DNA of 43,948 nucleotides from an uncultured Pelagibacteraceae bacterium (GTDB lineage Bacteria; Pseudomonadota; Alphaproteobacteria; Pelagibacterales; Pelagibacteraceae). The notes below the pieces were generated by a model. The model made no database searches and had not been told where the DNA came from. It saw only the letters and a list, made by a program, of their open reading frames with translations. The DNA is taken from assembly GCA_902570545.1 (NCBI GenBank), contig CACFYO010000005.1, positions 1 through 43,948 on the forward strand, given 5' to 3'. Both the position numbers and the translations under genes were made by a program. Position 1 is the stretch's first letter; each line of letters opens with the position of its first letter. This document shows positions 9,149-19,285 of the stretch, piece by piece.

Positions 9149-9232
9149 AGAAAATCTAAGATTCTGTTAAATTTGGTTGATTTTTCTGGACAAAACATCT
9201 AATTACATGATTAAGTTCATAATATTCTATTG

Positions 9233-9238
9233 AAGGAG
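9233..9238 (+). promoter_or_regulatory. strong Shine-Dalgarno site of pal
   Basis: AAGGAG lies five bases before the ATG of pal. It is the strongest Shine-Dalgarno match I noticed in the window and suits an abundant outer-membrane lipoprotein. Confidence 0.7.
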
Positions 9239-9243
9239 CAAAA

Positions 9244-9795
9244 ATGAATCTAAGCAAAATTTTTAAAAATGCATTTCTTGTTATTATATTTGGTCTGATA
9301 GTAACTGCTTGTGCAACTAAGAAATCTGTAAAAACAACAGAGACAACTACTACTACTAAAGCAGCAGAGACTCAAGAAGCAGCAGATCCAATTGAGAAAT
9401 TAGATGCGTTAATGCAGGGCGATGTATATATAGGCTCTGATACTGTAGGAGAGCTTGCGAGCGGAGTTCCAGACAGAGTATTCTTTGCAACAAATGAAAC
9501 AATACTAACAACAGCTTCTAGAGAGACTTTAAGAAAGCAAGCTGCCTGGTTAAGACAGAACTCAGATGTTACTGTTGTTGTAGAAGGTCACGCAGATGAG
9601 AGAGGTACTAGAGAGTATAACTTAGCTTTAGGTGAAAGAAGAGCAAATGCCGCAAAAGACTATTTGATGACTTATGGTGTTTCTTCTGATCGAATAAAAG
9701 TTTTAAGTTACGGGAAAGAGAGACCTGTGGACTCTGGTTCTAATCCACTTTCATGGTCAAAAAATAGAAGATCTGTAACAGTAAAAGCAAATTAA
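9244..9795 (+). CDS. pal: peptidoglycan-associated lipoprotein Pal
   Basis: 183 residues. A lipoprotein signal peptide ends in the lipobox VTAC with Cys23 as the lipidated residue. A Thr/Ala-rich linker (about 28-48) leads to an OmpA-like peptidoglycan-binding domain (about 75-183) with VEGHADERGTREYN and ALGERRA, the motif that binds diaminopimelate. Pal anchors the outer membrane to the cell wall and to TolB. A 95-base gap separates it from tolB, it has its own strong Shine-Dalgarno site, and a hairpin terminator follows, so it may be transcribed separately at a higher level. Confidence 0.97.
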   Translation: MNLSKIFKNAFLVIIFGLIVTACATKKSVKTTETTTTTKAAETQEAADPIEKLDALMQGDVYIGSDTVGELASGVPDRVFFATNETILTTASRETLRKQAAWLRQNSDVTVVVEGHADERGTREYNLALGERRANAAKDYLMTYGVSSDRIKVLSYGKERPVDSGSNPLSWSKNRRSVTVKAN

Positions 9796-9807
9796 AAATA
9801 AAATTAA

Positions 9808-9844
9808 AAGGCCCTTACTTTAAAAACGTAAGGGTCTTCTTTTT
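9808..9844 (+). terminator. intrinsic terminator after pal
   Basis: An 11-bp stem (AAGGCCCTTAC with GTAAGGGTCTT, one G-T pair) closes a 9-nt loop and is followed by a short T run. The stem is G+C-rich compared with its surroundings. It lies 12 bases after the pal stop and 28 bases before cpoB. Confidence 0.85.
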
Positions 9845-9871
9845 GCCATTATTATAATTACAAATGTTTTT

Positions 9872-10891
9872 ATGAGATCATTAATTAAGTTGATTTTAAT
9901 TAACTTTTTTTCATTTTTATTAATTTCAACAAGTATTTCTTTTTCTCAGGATCAAGAAGTGGGAGAAATTTTAGAAAATATTCAAAAAGATCTTAGAACT
10001 TTAGAAAGAGCAGTATACTCCCAATCATTTTCTGAAAACTCTGATAGAAATACAACGCAAAAGGCTTCAACAAAAGAATCTGAGCAGGCGTTAACAAAAC
10101 ATTTATTGAAATTAAGTGAAATTGAGATGCAATTCCAAGAATTAACAAATAAATTTGAAGAAATTAATTTTAAATTAGATAAACTTTCAAATAAGCTTTC
10201 TAAAGTACAACAGGACAATCAATTAAGATTTGAGCAAATTGAGCAAACTTCTAACATAAATTCAAATAATAACTCTCTTTCCTCTTTACCCAAAACAAAT
10301 CAAGCATTGATGAATGATGAGATCACTCAAAAAAAAATACTTCCCGGGTCTTCAGAACCACAATCACTGGGAGAGGTATCATATAAAGACATGACTAGTA
10401 GTGATGATACGCAAGTAATCGAATCTGTTGAACAAACTGAAGCAATAATCTCAGAGGTTTTTAACTCAGAGGAAAAATTATTACCTGATGCTAGTCCAAA
10501 AGAGCAATATCAATTTGCAAGAAATTTTTTAAAAGTTGGTGACTATACTAGTGCTGAAAAAGCATTTAGAGAATTTGTATTGATTAATCCTGATAATGAA
10601 CTGTCAGGTAACGCACAATATTGGTATGCAGAAACATATAGAATAAGACAAATGTACACTGATGCTGCCACTGCATATTTAGAAGGTTATCAAAAGTATC
10701 CAAAAAGCAAAATCGCTCCTGAAAATTTATTGAAACTAGGAGTATCATTGGTTCAGATGGGAGAAAAAGATCAAGGATGTTTGATGATCGCTGGAGTTAA
10801 AACACAGTATCCAGAAGCAACTCAATCTGTACTTCAAAAAGCAAAGTATTATGAAGAAAAAGAATTTGAGTGCAAAAAAGATAATTCATAA
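9872..10891 (+). CDS. cpoB: cell division coordinator CpoB (YbgF family)
   Basis: 339 residues. A signal peptide (about 1-25, ending SISFSQ) is followed by a coiled-coil trimerisation region (about 30-130), a poorly ordered linker, and a C-terminal TPR region (about 210-335) starting SPKEQYQFARNFLKVGDY with QYWYAETYR. CpoB works in the periplasm with Tol-Pal and cell-wall synthases to coordinate outer-membrane constriction. It follows pal after the terminator hairpin and overlaps tilS by 41 bases. Confidence 0.9.
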   Translation: MRSLIKLILINFFSFLLISTSISFSQDQEVGEILENIQKDLRTLERAVYSQSFSENSDRNTTQKASTKESEQALTKHLLKLSEIEMQFQELTNKFEEINFKLDKLSNKLSKVQQDNQLRFEQIEQTSNINSNNNSLSSLPKTNQALMNDEITQKKILPGSSEPQSLGEVSYKDMTSSDDTQVIESVEQTEAIISEVFNSEEKLLPDASPKEQYQFARNFLKVGDYTSAEKAFREFVLINPDNELSGNAQYWYAETYRIRQMYTDAATAYLEGYQKYPKSKIAPENLLKLGVSLVQMGEKDQGCLMIAGVKTQYPEATQSVLQKAKYYEEKEFECKKDNS

Positions 10892-11903
10892 TTTTTATTT
10901 CAAAAAATTAAATGATCCAAGAATAAAAAGAATTTACTTAAATTTTAAAAAAAAAATATCTAGCCATGTCCCAAACAGTTTTTGTGTAGCTGTTTCAGGT
11001 GGAGCAGACAGTATGGCATTATCATTCTTAGCTAAATGTTATTCTTTGGAAAATAACAAAAAAGTTTATTTTTTTATCGTAGATCACAAACTAAGAAAAA
11101 ATTCCACTTTCGAGGCTAATTTAGTAAAAAAAAAACTGAAATTATTCCAAATTTCTAGCAATATACTTACTATTAAAAAAAAAAATAAAAAAATAAATAT
11201 TCAATCTTTTGCTAGAGATAATAGATACAAATTAATTATCAATCAAAGTCTCACAAAAAAAATTGATATGATTTTAACGGCACATCATACAGATGATTTG
11301 ATTGAAAATTTTTTCATAAGATTATTAAGAGGCTCAGGTTTAAAAGGTTTAATTTCATTTAGTAAGATTAAATCCAAAGTAATATTTGATGATAACATTT
11401 TTATTTTGAGACCTTTGCTGGACACACCTAAAAAAGATCTTATGTATATTTCAAAAAATACATTTAATTTCAATGTCAATGATCCTTCAAATTTAGATAA
11501 TAAATTTTTGAGAGTAAAAGTGAGGAAATTAATTTTAAATTTAGAAAAGGATGGATTAACATTTGATAGATTTAAATTATCGCTAAACAATCTGAGTAAA
11601 AGCAATAATGCTATAGATTATTATGTTCAAAAAAATATTGATAATAATTCTAATTATTTAAATTTAACTAATTCGATAATTTTAAAAGATGATTTTCTTA
11701 AACAACCAGATGAAATAGTCTTTAGATCATTTTCACAACTGATTCAAAAAATAGGAAAAAAAGATACTTTTGCAAGAGGCGCAAAGGTTGAAAACTTACT
11801 TAAATATTTAAGATCTACTAATAATTACTCAAAAAAAACACTTTCAGGATGTATAATTGAGAAACTAGAGAATTCAGTCATTATTTCTAGAGAAAATAGA
11901 TAG
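10851..11903 (+). CDS. tilS: tRNA(Ile)-lysidine synthase TilS
   Basis: 350 residues. The PP-loop motif SGGADS is at 49-54 and HHTDDLIENFFIRLLRGSG around 143-161. TilS converts C34 of the CAU-anticodon tRNA-Ile to lysidine so that AUA is read as Ile, an essential step that matters in an AUA-rich genome. The ATG at 10851 gives a 41-base overlap with cpoB; no later ATG lies before the PP-loop, so either this start or a non-ATG start downstream is used. The C-terminal part is short compared with E. coli TilS (432 residues). In alphaproteobacteria tilS commonly precedes ftsH, as here. Confidence 0.92.
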   Translation: MKKKNLSAKKIIHNFYFKKLNDPRIKRIYLNFKKKISSHVPNSFCVAVSGGADSMALSFLAKCYSLENNKKVYFFIVDHKLRKNSTFEANLVKKKLKLFQISSNILTIKKKNKKINIQSFARDNRYKLIINQSLTKKIDMILTAHHTDDLIENFFIRLLRGSGLKGLISFSKIKSKVIFDDNIFILRPLLDTPKKDLMYISKNTFNFNVNDPSNLDNKFLRVKVRKLILNLEKDGLTFDRFKLSLNNLSKSNNAIDYYVQKNIDNNSNYLNLTNSIILKDDFLKQPDEIVFRSFSQLIQKIGKKDTFARGAKVENLLKYLRSTNNYSKKTLSGCIIEKLENSVIISRENR

Positions 11904-11910
11904 AATACCT

Positions 11911-11930
11911 ACAAATTGGCACAAATTGAC
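11911..11930 (+). repeat. 10-bp tandem direct repeat upstream of ftsH
   Basis: Two adjacent copies ACAAATTGGC and ACAAATTGAC differ at one base. They end within the TTGACA/CTTG region of the presumed ftsH promoter, so they could be a binding site or chance. Confidence 0.5.
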
Positions 11931-11959
11931 ACTTGTTAAATTGATAATAATTCTTAATT
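11926..11959 (+). promoter_or_regulatory. candidate ftsH promoter (RpoH-like, overlapping a TTGACA)
   Basis: CTTG (11932-11935), a 17-bp spacer and CTTAATT (11953-11959) fit the alphaproteobacterial RpoH pattern CTTG-N17/18-CYTATNT with one deviation. A perfect TTGACA (11926-11931) overlaps, but I see no good -10 at 16-18 bp from it. Transcription would begin within a few bases of the ftsH ATG at 11967, giving a nearly leaderless mRNA. ftsH is a known heat-shock gene in other bacteria. AT-rich DNA gives such matches easily. Confidence 0.4.
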
Positions 11960-11966
11960 TATAGTT

Positions 11967-13859
11967 ATGAATTTCAGAAACTTAGCTATGTGGGCAGTTA
12001 TAATAATACTGACTATAGGCCTATACAATATGTTTAAGAATCCGCAGGGATCAGTAAATCAAAAAAATAACATTATATTTTCAGAATTTTTAACACAAGT
12101 GGACAATGGAAGAGTTGTTCAAGTGGAAATTCAAGGAAAAAACATTAAAGGTGTAATGTCTAATGGAGAAATTTTTAATACTTATGCACCTGATGATCCA
12201 AATTTAATTCAAAAATTAAGTGATAAAGGCGTTAGTATTTCAGCGAGTCCATTAGAAGAAAAAATGCCTTCATTATTCGGAGTACTTTTGTCATGGTTTC
12301 CTATGCTACTTTTAATTGCTGTATGGATATTCTTCATGAGACAGATGCAAGGTGGCAAAGGTGGAGCAATGGGTTTTGGTAAATCAAAAGCCAAAATGAT
12401 GAATGAATTAAAAGGTAAGGTTACATTCAATGATGTGGCTGGAGTTGAGGAAGCTAAGGAAGAAGTAGAGGAGGTAGTAGAATTTTTGAAGGATCCTAAA
12501 AAATTTAGTAGGCTAGGTGGAAAAATACCTCGTGGATGTTTATTAGTTGGACCTCCAGGAACTGGTAAAACTTTATTAGCAAGAGCAATAGCAGGTGAAG
12601 CAGGAGTACCATTCTTTACAATTTCTGGTTCAGACTTTGTAGAAATGTTTGTTGGTGTTGGAGCTTCAAGAGTTCGAGATATGTTTGAGCAAGGTAAAAA
12701 ACACTCACCATGCATAATTTTCATCGATGAGATTGATGCTGTTGGAAGAAGTAGAGGTGCAGGGTTAGGTGGTGGTAACGATGAAAGAGAGCAAACACTT
12801 AATCAATTACTCGTAGAGATGGACGGTTTTGATACTAATGAAGGTGTGATAATAATTGCAGCCACTAACAGACCAGACGTGCTTGATCCAGCTTTATTAA
12901 GACCAGGAAGATTTGATAGACAAGTTGTAGTTTCTAACCCTGATTTGCTTGGAAGAGAAAAAATATTAAAAGTTCATGCCAAGAAAATATCAATGGCACC
13001 AGATGTGAATTTAAGAACGATAGCAAGAGGAACTCCAGGATTTTCTGGTGCTGATCTAGCGAATTTAGTAAATGAAGCTGCATTACTAGCTGCAAGAAAA
13101 AATAAAAGAATAGTTACATATATGGAATTCGAAGAAGCTAAAGATAAAGTAATGATGGGATCTGAGAGAAGATCAATGGTAATGACTGAAGAAGAGAAAA
13201 AACTTACTGCATATCATGAAGCTGGCCATGCCATAGTAACCATAAATGAGAAGGCAGCATATCCCATACATAAAGCAACAATTATTCCAAGAGGAAGAGC
13301 ATTAGGAATGGTAATGCAACTTCCTGAAAGAGATGAAGTATCTCAAACAAGAGAACAACTTCATGCGCAAATGGCTATTGCTATGGGAGGTAGGGTTGCA
13401 GAAGAAATAATATTTGGAGATGACAAGGTGACAACAGGTGCAGCGAGCGACATAGAACAAGCAACAAAAAGAGCGAGAGCAATGGTGATGAGAGCAGGTT
13501 TAAGCAAAGAACTTGGTCCAGTTGCCTACGGTGAAAATGAGGAAGAAGTTTTCCTTGGAAGATCAGTTGCAAGACAACAAAATATGTCTGAAGAAACTGC
13601 ACGAAAAGTGGATACTGAGATAAGAAAATTTGTTGATCAAGGTTACGATAGAGCAAAAAAAGTTTTGACTGATAAAATTGATGACTTGCATAAATTAGCC
13701 AAAGCTCTGCTTACTTATGAAACATTGACGGGTCAGGAAATTGAGGACATAGTGAACAAGAATTTATATCCAAAAAATAAAGAGGATTTGAAAGTAGAAG
13801 AAGATGACCAAAGTTCTGCTTTAGGTTCAATGGGCTTAAAACCGAAGATTGTTCATTAA
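11967..13859 (+). CDS. ftsH: ATP-dependent zinc metalloprotease FtsH
   Basis: 630 residues, normal length. Membrane helices at about 7-23 and 105-124 flank a periplasmic domain; then a GFG linker, AAA+ ATPase with Walker A GPPGTGKT (195-202), Walker B IIFIDEID (250-257) and second region of homology around 300-320, and the zinc protease motif HEAGH (417-421). A membrane-anchored hexamer that degrades unneeded membrane proteins, RpoH, and ssrA-tagged proteins. Preceded by 63 non-coding bases with a possible heat-shock promoter; followed 6 bases later by folP. Its regulators HflK and HflC are encoded at 39198-41158. Confidence 0.98.
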   Translation: MNFRNLAMWAVIIILTIGLYNMFKNPQGSVNQKNNIIFSEFLTQVDNGRVVQVEIQGKNIKGVMSNGEIFNTYAPDDPNLIQKLSDKGVSISASPLEEKMPSLFGVLLSWFPMLLLIAVWIFFMRQMQGGKGGAMGFGKSKAKMMNELKGKVTFNDVAGVEEAKEEVEEVVEFLKDPKKFSRLGGKIPRGCLLVGPPGTGKTLLARAIAGEAGVPFFTISGSDFVEMFVGVGASRVRDMFEQGKKHSPCIIFIDEIDAVGRSRGAGLGGGNDEREQTLNQLLVEMDGFDTNEGVIIIAATNRPDVLDPALLRPGRFDRQVVVSNPDLLGREKILKVHAKKISMAPDVNLRTIARGTPGFSGADLANLVNEAALLAARKNKRIVTYMEFEEAKDKVMMGSERRSMVMTEEEKKLTAYHEAGHAIVTINEKAAYPIHKATIIPRGRALGMVMQLPERDEVSQTREQLHAQMAIAMGGRVAEEIIFGDDKVTTGAASDIEQATKRARAMVMRAGLSKELGPVAYGENEEEVFLGRSVARQQNMSEETARKVDTEIRKFVDQGYDRAKKVLTDKIDDLHKLAKALLTYETLTGQEIEDIVNKNLYPKNKEDLKVEEDDQSSALGSMGLKPKIVH

Positions 13860-13865
13860 AATTTA

Positions 13866-14918
13866 ATGCAGAAATATTACACAAGAGCGTGTAATTTCTA
13901 TTATAATAAAATATCTAAAGAAAACGTTAAACAAAAAATTTCAATTCCTATTGGTGGTAATAAATCACTATCTTTCGATACCATTGAAATAATCACCAGG
14001 ACTAATAAAAAAAAAATAAATATAAAAAATATTAATAATCTTCCACCAAAGATTAAAAAAAAAGTTTTAAATGATATAAATAATATATCTAGGGTTAAAA
14101 ATATTCCTAAGTTAAAATTTGATAATTTACCAATATTAATGGGTATTATAAATATTACACCAGATAGCTTTTCTGATGGCGGTAAATTTAATAAAAAAGT
14201 TTCTGCAATAAAACGGATAAACAAATTAATAGTTGATGGAGCAAAGATAATTGATGTAGGCGGTGAGTCTACAAAACCTGGGTCTAAAGGAATTCATGAA
14301 AAGAAAGAGTGGCTAAGAATAAACAAAGTTATGAAATACTTTAAATCTAAAAAGATTTTTGTTTCTTTAGATACCAGAAAAAGTTTTGTAATGAAGAAAG
14401 CTATCAAATATAAACTAAACCTAATTAATGATGTTTCTGGCCTAAGTTATGACAAGGGAACAATTAATTTTTTAAAAAATAGTAAATTACCTTTTGTTAT
14501 CCATCACATGAAAGGTACCCCAGAAATTATGCAAAAAAACCCAAGTTATAAAAATGTTATACTGGATATCTATGACTATTTTGAGGATAAATTGAAATTA
14601 ATAAGAAAAAAAGGAATTAAACACAATCACATTATTTTAGATCCAGGAATAGGATTTGGTAAAAATATGAAACATAATATTACCCTAATCAATAATATTT
14701 CTATTTTTCATTCCTTGGGATTGCCAGTAATGTTGGGAATTTCAAGAAAGAGATTTATAAAAGATATATCTGGACATAATGATAGCAAAGAGAGAATAGG
14801 TGGGACTGTATCTTCAAGTATATTTAGTATGTTACAAGGAGTACAAATACTTAGAATTCATGATGTTAATGAAGTTAACCAAGGAATTAAAGTTTTTAAA
14901 AAAATAAATTTTAACTAA
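13866..14918 (+). CDS. folP: dihydropteroate synthase
   Basis: 350 residues. The catalytic barrel begins near residue 90 with MGIINITPDSFSDGGKF, then DVGGESTKPGS, SLDTRKSF, INDVSGL, DPGIGFGKN and GISRKRFI. It condenses p-aminobenzoate with the pterin pyrophosphate to make dihydropteroate in folate synthesis. The first 90 residues are an extra basic domain not found in E. coli FolP (282 residues); a comparable extension is, from recall, usual in alphaproteobacterial FolP. Located between ftsH and glmM, the widespread order; its stop shares one base with the glmM start. Confidence 0.95.
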   Translation: MQKYYTRACNFYYNKISKENVKQKISIPIGGNKSLSFDTIEIITRTNKKKINIKNINNLPPKIKKKVLNDINNISRVKNIPKLKFDNLPILMGIINITPDSFSDGGKFNKKVSAIKRINKLIVDGAKIIDVGGESTKPGSKGIHEKKEWLRINKVMKYFKSKKIFVSLDTRKSFVMKKAIKYKLNLINDVSGLSYDKGTINFLKNSKLPFVIHHMKGTPEIMQKNPSYKNVILDIYDYFEDKLKLIRKKGIKHNHIILDPGIGFGKNMKHNITLINNISIFHSLGLPVMLGISRKRFIKDISGHNDSKERIGGTVSSSIFSMLQGVQILRIHDVNEVNQGIKVFKKINFN

Positions 14919-16249
14919 TGATAAAAAAATATTTTGGTACAGATGGAATAAGAGGAAAGGTAAATGGAGATAAAATAAATGGTAACATGTTTTTTAAGTT
15001 TGGTTTGGCTGCAGGTACATATTTTAAAAACATAAAAAAAACTAAGCAGATAGCAATAATTGCAAAAGATACAAGATTATCTGGATATACACTAGAACCA
15101 GCATTAGTATCAGGTTTAACATCAGCTGGAATGCACGTTTTAACTTTTGGGCCATTACCAACAAATGGTCTAGCAATGCTTACAAAAAAAATGAGAGCTA
15201 ATATGGGAATTATGATTACAGCCTCTCATAATCCATATGATGATAATGGTTTAAAACTATTTGGACCAGACGGATTAAAATTGTCTGACAAAATAGAAAA
15301 GAAAATAGAAAAACTAATTGACTCAAAAGTATCTAAAAAATTATCAAATCCTGAAATATTAGGTAGAGTTAAAAGATTGGAGAGTGGATCAAAAAAATAT
15401 ATAGAAATAATAAAAAAAAATTTTCCAAAACAATTTAATTTAAGAGGTTTAAGGATTACAATAGATTGTGCTAATGGTGCTGCATATAAAGTAGGACCGC
15501 AATTATTTAGATCATTGGGTGCCGTAGTTCATGAAATAGGTACCTCCCCTAATGGATTTAATATTAATCAAAAATGTGGATCCACATATCCAAATAAAAT
15601 TAAATATCATACAAAAAAAAATAGATCTCATATTGGAATTTCTTTAGATGGAGATGCAGACAGAATAATTATTTGTGATGAAAAGAGTAATATTATAGAC
15701 GGAGATAAAATTATAGCAATGCTAGGAGAAAGGTGGAATAGAAAAAAAATTTTAAGAGGAGGAGTTGTAGGTACTTTAATGTCCAATTATGGATTACAAA
15801 ATTTTTTTACAAAAAAAAAAATAAAGTTCTTAAGATCTAAAGTTGGTGATAGATATGTAAAAGAATTAATGCAGAAAAGTAATTTTAACTTAGGGGGAGA
15901 GCAATCTGGTCATATTATCCTTGGTAAATTTGCAACTACTGGTGATGGTTTATTAGTAGCATTAGAAGTCCTTTTTTCTATGAGGAAAGGAAAAAAAGCG
16001 AGCGAAATATTTAAAAATTTTATACCCACTCCACAAATGTTAGAAAATGTTGAAGTAAAAGATAAATCAATAATCAATAGTCTGAAGTGCAAAAATGCAA
16101 TTAAAAAAGCAAATAGTTTAATAAAGGGAAAAGGTAGAATGTTAGTAAGAAAATCTGGAACAGAGCCTGTAGTAAGAATAATGTGTGAAACTGTAGATAG
16201 AACTATGCTTTCAAAATGTGTTAATATTGTAAAAAAATCAATTATCTAA
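14918..16249 (+). CDS. glmM: phosphoglucosamine mutase
   Basis: 443 residues, family length. The active-site phosphoserine is Ser103 in TASHNPYDDNG; the metal loop is DGDADR, the sugar-binding loop GEQSGH, and the phosphate-binding loop RKSGTEPVVRIM near the C-terminus. Converts glucosamine-6-P to glucosamine-1-P for UDP-GlcNAc, hence peptidoglycan and lipopolysaccharide. Overlaps folP by one base. A run of 11 A residues at 15811-15821 lies inside the gene. Confidence 0.97.
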   Translation: MIKKYFGTDGIRGKVNGDKINGNMFFKFGLAAGTYFKNIKKTKQIAIIAKDTRLSGYTLEPALVSGLTSAGMHVLTFGPLPTNGLAMLTKKMRANMGIMITASHNPYDDNGLKLFGPDGLKLSDKIEKKIEKLIDSKVSKKLSNPEILGRVKRLESGSKKYIEIIKKNFPKQFNLRGLRITIDCANGAAYKVGPQLFRSLGAVVHEIGTSPNGFNINQKCGSTYPNKIKYHTKKNRSHIGISLDGDADRIIICDEKSNIIDGDKIIAMLGERWNRKKILRGGVVGTLMSNYGLQNFFTKKKIKFLRSKVGDRYVKELMQKSNFNLGGEQSGHIILGKFATTGDGLLVALEVLFSMRKGKKASEIFKNFIPTPQMLENVEVKDKSIINSLKCKNAIKKANSLIKGKGRMLVRKSGTEPVVRIMCETVDRTMLSKCVNIVKKSII

Positions 16250-16250
16250 C

Positions 16251-17063
16251 TTGAAAATAAAATCTAAAATTTTAATTATTGCTGGCTCAGATTCTTCTGG
16301 AGGTGCAGGCATACAAGCAGACATTAAAACTATTACATCGCTTGGATCATATGCCATGACTGCCATAACTGCTATAACATCACAAAATACCACAGGTATT
16401 AAGTCAATTATTTCATTGAATAGTAAAGAAATTTCTAATCAAATTGAATTTACGGCAAAAGATATAAAACCGGACGCTATTAAAATAGGAATGCTTCATT
16501 CAAAAGAAGTTATAAATTCAGTAATAAAATCATTAAAAAAGATAAAAGCAAAAAAAATAATATTGGATCCTGTGATGGTGGCTAAGGGTGGAAAAAAATT
16601 AATTAATGACCAAGCTATTAAAATTTTAAAAAATAAACTTTTATCCAAGGCAGACTTAGTTACACCAAACATACCTGAAGCTGAAGTTTTAACCAATTCA
16701 AAAATATCAACTATTCAGGATGTAATTTTAGCAGGAAATTTTCTAATAAAATTAGGTGCGAAAAATGTCCTTATTAAAGGAGGCCATTTAAATTATAAAA
16801 ATATTCAAGACGTATTTATCTCTAAAAAAGAAATTAAAATATTTAAAAATAAGAAAATAAATACAAAAAATAGCCATGGAACTGGTTGCACTCTTTCTAG
16901 TGCTATAACTACCTACTTTTCATGTGGAAAAACTTTAAAGAAATCTTGTGAAATGGCAATTAAATATGTAAATCATTCGTTAAGAACACAACCAAACTTA
17001 GGGAAAGGTCACGGTCCTGTAAACCATTTAAATAGTATACAAATTAAAAAAAATTTTAGATGA
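16251..17063 (+). CDS. thiD: hydroxymethylpyrimidine/phosphomethylpyrimidine kinase
   Basis: 270 residues. Ribokinase-like fold with the N-terminal [17 protein letters not shown] and the anion-hole motif [10 protein letters not shown] near residue 208. It phosphorylates HMP and HMP-P for thiamine synthesis. SAR11 is known to lack de novo HMP synthesis and to depend on HMP from the environment, which would make this kinase the entry point. The start is TTG at 16251, one base after the glmM stop; a GlySerAsp motif only nine residues in leaves no room for a later start. It overlaps purA by 4 bases. Confidence 0.95.
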   Translation: MKIKSKILIIAGSDSSGGAGIQADIKTITSLGSYAMTAITAITSQNTTGIKSIISLNSKEISNQIEFTAKDIKPDAIKIGMLHSKEVINSVIKSLKKIKAKKIILDPVMVAKGGKKLINDQAIKILKNKLLSKADLVTPNIPEAEVLTNSKISTIQDVILAGNFLIKLGAKNVLIKGGHLNYKNIQDVFISKKEIKIFKNKKINTKNSHGTGCTLSSAITTYFSCGKTLKKSCEMAIKYVNHSLRTQPNLGKGHGPVNHLNSIQIKKNFR

Positions 17064-18352
17064 AAAATGTAGTTGTAGTTGGTTCACAGTGGGGAGATGA
17101 AGGAAAAGGTAAGATTGTAGATTGGCTCTCTAGTGAGGCTGACGTAATAGTAAGATTTCAAGGTGGACATAATGCTGGTCATACACTTGTTATTGATGGT
17201 ATAGTTTATAAATTAAGACTGTTGCCATCAGGAATAGTTAGAAAAAATAAAATATCTATAATTGGAAATGGAGTAGTGGTTGATCCATGGGCACTTCTAG
17301 ATGAGATCGAAGAAATTAAATCTAAAAGTGTAGAAGTTAACTCTGACAATTTAATTTTATCTGAGGCAGCTACTCTTATCTTGCCATTTCATAAAGAAAT
17401 GGATGAGATCAGAGAAGATACAGCCGGAAAATCCAAAATAGGTACCACAAGAAGAGGAATAGGACCAGCGTATGAAGATAAGATTGGCAGAAGATCAATA
17501 AGAGTAATGGATCTTGCATCAGAAAGTAATTTGGATAAAAGATTAGACGTAGTATTAAGTCATCATAATGCTATAAGAAAAGGATTAGGAAAAACTGAAT
17601 TTAAAAAAGAGCAATTAAAAAAAGATCTGTTAAATATTGCACCACAAATACTTAAATTTTCACAGCCAGTATGGAAAAAAATAGATGAATTTAAATCTAA
17701 CAAAAAAAAAATATTATTTGAAGGTGCTCAAGGAGTTCTTTTAGACGTTGACCATGGGACTTATCCATTTGTAACTTCCTCCAATACTGTCGCTTCTTCT
17801 GCGGCGACCGGCTCAGGCTGTGGTATAAACTCCATTAACTATGTTTTAGGTATTACAAAAGCATACACCACAAGAGTTGGAGAAGGCCCTTTTCCAACAG
17901 AACTAACAGATGAGATAGGTGACTTACTTGGAACAAGAGGAAAAGAATTTGGAACTGTTACAAGTCGAAAAAGAAGATGTGGTTGGTTTGATGGGGTACT
18001 TGTAAGGCAAACTCTAAAAATTTCTGGAATTGATGGAATTGCCTTAACTAAACTAGATGTGCTAGATCAACTAGATGAAATTAAAATGTGCATCGCTTAT
18101 GAGATAAATGGTAAAAAATACGATTACCTTCCGGCTTCAGTAGATGACCAATTTATGGCTAAACCAATATATAAATGCTTTAAAGGTTGGAAATCTTCAA
18201 CAGTAGGTATAAAAAAATTTGAAGAACTACCAGAAAATGCAAAAAATTATATTAAAGAATTGGAAAAGTTTGTAGAGACCACAATTTCAAGTATTTCCAC
18301 TAGTCCAGAGAGAAATGATACGATCTTAATTCAAGATCCTTTTAGTCTTTAA
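17060..18352 (+). CDS. purA: adenylosuccinate synthetase
   Basis: 430 residues, family length. The N-terminal [17 protein letters not shown] and [10 protein letters not shown] are the GTP/IMP-binding signatures; [14 protein letters not shown] and the conserved RKRRCGWFD follow. Joins IMP and aspartate with GTP to adenylosuccinate on the way to AMP. Last gene of the plus-strand run that begins at tolQ; its TAA is interleaved with the rpoH stop on the opposite strand within a single TTAA (18349-18352). Confidence 0.98.
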   Translation: MKNVVVVGSQWGDEGKGKIVDWLSSEADVIVRFQGGHNAGHTLVIDGIVYKLRLLPSGIVRKNKISIIGNGVVVDPWALLDEIEEIKSKSVEVNSDNLILSEAATLILPFHKEMDEIREDTAGKSKIGTTRRGIGPAYEDKIGRRSIRVMDLASESNLDKRLDVVLSHHNAIRKGLGKTEFKKEQLKKDLLNIAPQILKFSQPVWKKIDEFKSNKKKILFEGAQGVLLDVDHGTYPFVTSSNTVASSAATGSGCGINSINYVLGITKAYTTRVGEGPFPTELTDEIGDLLGTRGKEFGTVTSRKRRCGWFDGVLVRQTLKISGIDGIALTKLDVLDQLDEIKMCIAYEINGKKYDYLPASVDDQFMAKPIYKCFKGWKSSTVGIKKFEELPENAKNYIKELEKFVETTISSISTSPERNDTILIQDPFSL

Positions 18353-19239
18353 TTGGTTGGCAATAAGTTTTTTGATTTAGCAGAGTTAAGCATGTGCTTT
18401 TGAAGCTTTTCAAAAGCTTTATTTTCTATTTGTCTTACTCTTTCTCTACTTATCATATACTTTTTACTTAGCTCGTCTAAAGTTGTAGGATCATCCGTTA
18501 ATCTTCTTGAGTATAAAATCTTTTTTTCTCGTTCATTTAATATCTTAATTGAATCTTGAAGTAGATCTTTTCTCTGTTCCATTTCATCACTTTGTGCAAT
18601 TTTTAACTCATGATCCATTTCATTATCAACCACCCAATCTTGCCACTCATCTCCATCCTCACCTATTGGAGCATTTAAGGATTGTTCTTTTCCTGAAAGT
18701 CTTCTATTCATCGAAACAACTTCACTCTCACTTACTGAAAGTCTCTTAGCTATATCTCGAACATGTTCTTTTCTCAAATCTCCTTCTGACCGAGGAGCTA
18801 TTTGGTTTTTAATTTTTTTTAGATTAAAAAAAAGTTTTTTTTGCGCTGTCGTTGTTCCTATTTTTACTAAACTCCATGACCTTAATATATATTCTTGTAT
18901 TGAAGCTTTGATCCACCACATTGCATAAGTTGCAAGTCTAAAACCTTTTTCTGGCTCAAATTTTTTTACTGCCTGCATTAATCCCACATTACCTTCAGAT
19001 ATCATCTCGTTAAGAGGTAAACCATAACCCTTATAGCCCATTGCTATTTTTGCAACCAATCTCAAATGGCTAGTAACAAGTTTTTCTGCAGATTTTACAT
19101 TTCCCGTGGATTGCCAATTTTTAGCCAACATATACTCTTCTTCAGCTGCAAGCATTGGAAATTTCTTAATCTGAGCAAGATAAGCAGCTAATCCACCTTC
19201 ATTTGATAGTGCTGGTAAGTTGTAAGTATTTTTATTCAT
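18349..19239 (-). CDS. rpoH: RNA polymerase heat-shock sigma factor RpoH (sigma-32)
   Basis: 296 residues. Sigma-70 family regions: region 1.2/2.1 ([29 protein letters not shown], quoted in part: [14 protein letters not shown]), region 2 core with [19 protein letters not shown] (73-91) and [20 protein letters not shown], the RpoH-specific box QKKLFFNL (133-140), and a C-terminal helix-turn-helix ([16 protein letters not shown]). Directs transcription of heat-shock genes. It lies 46 bases downstream of rluD on the same strand, the common alphaproteobacterial order. An AT-only hairpin (19246-19262) stands immediately before the start codon. Confidence 0.96.
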   Translation of the reverse strand: MNKNTYNLPALSNEGGLAAYLAQIKKFPMLAAEEEYMLAKNWQSTGNVKSAEKLVTSHLRLVAKIAMGYKGYGLPLNEMISEGNVGLMQAVKKFEPEKGFRLATYAMWWIKASIQEYILRSWSLVKIGTTTAQKKLFFNLKKIKNQIAPRSEGDLRKEHVRDIAKRLSVSESEVVSMNRRLSGKEQSLNAPIGEDGDEWQDWVVDNEMDHELKIAQSDEMEQRKDLLQDSIKILNEREKKILYSRRLTDDPTTLDELSKKYMISRERVRQIENKAFEKLQKHMLNSAKSKNLLPTN

Positions 19240-19245
19240 ACGAAG

Positions 19246-19262
19246 TATTTATTTAATAAATA
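19246..19262 (-). promoter_or_regulatory. AT-only hairpin directly upstream of the rpoH start
   Basis: A perfect 7-bp inverted repeat (TATTTAT, TTA loop, ATAAATA) begins six bases upstream of the rpoH ATG and covers the ribosome-entry region on the transcript. An all-A:T stem would be weak and temperature-sensitive. It could be an RNA thermometer, a -10 region, or a chance palindrome in AT-rich DNA. Confidence 0.35.
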
Positions 19263-19285
19263 ATTAAATTTTTACAATGCTTTTA

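Noticed and set aside
12209..12724. 171-codon frame on the minus strand opposite ftsH
   Set aside because: Antisense shadow of a highly conserved gene; no independent start signal or recognisable domain.
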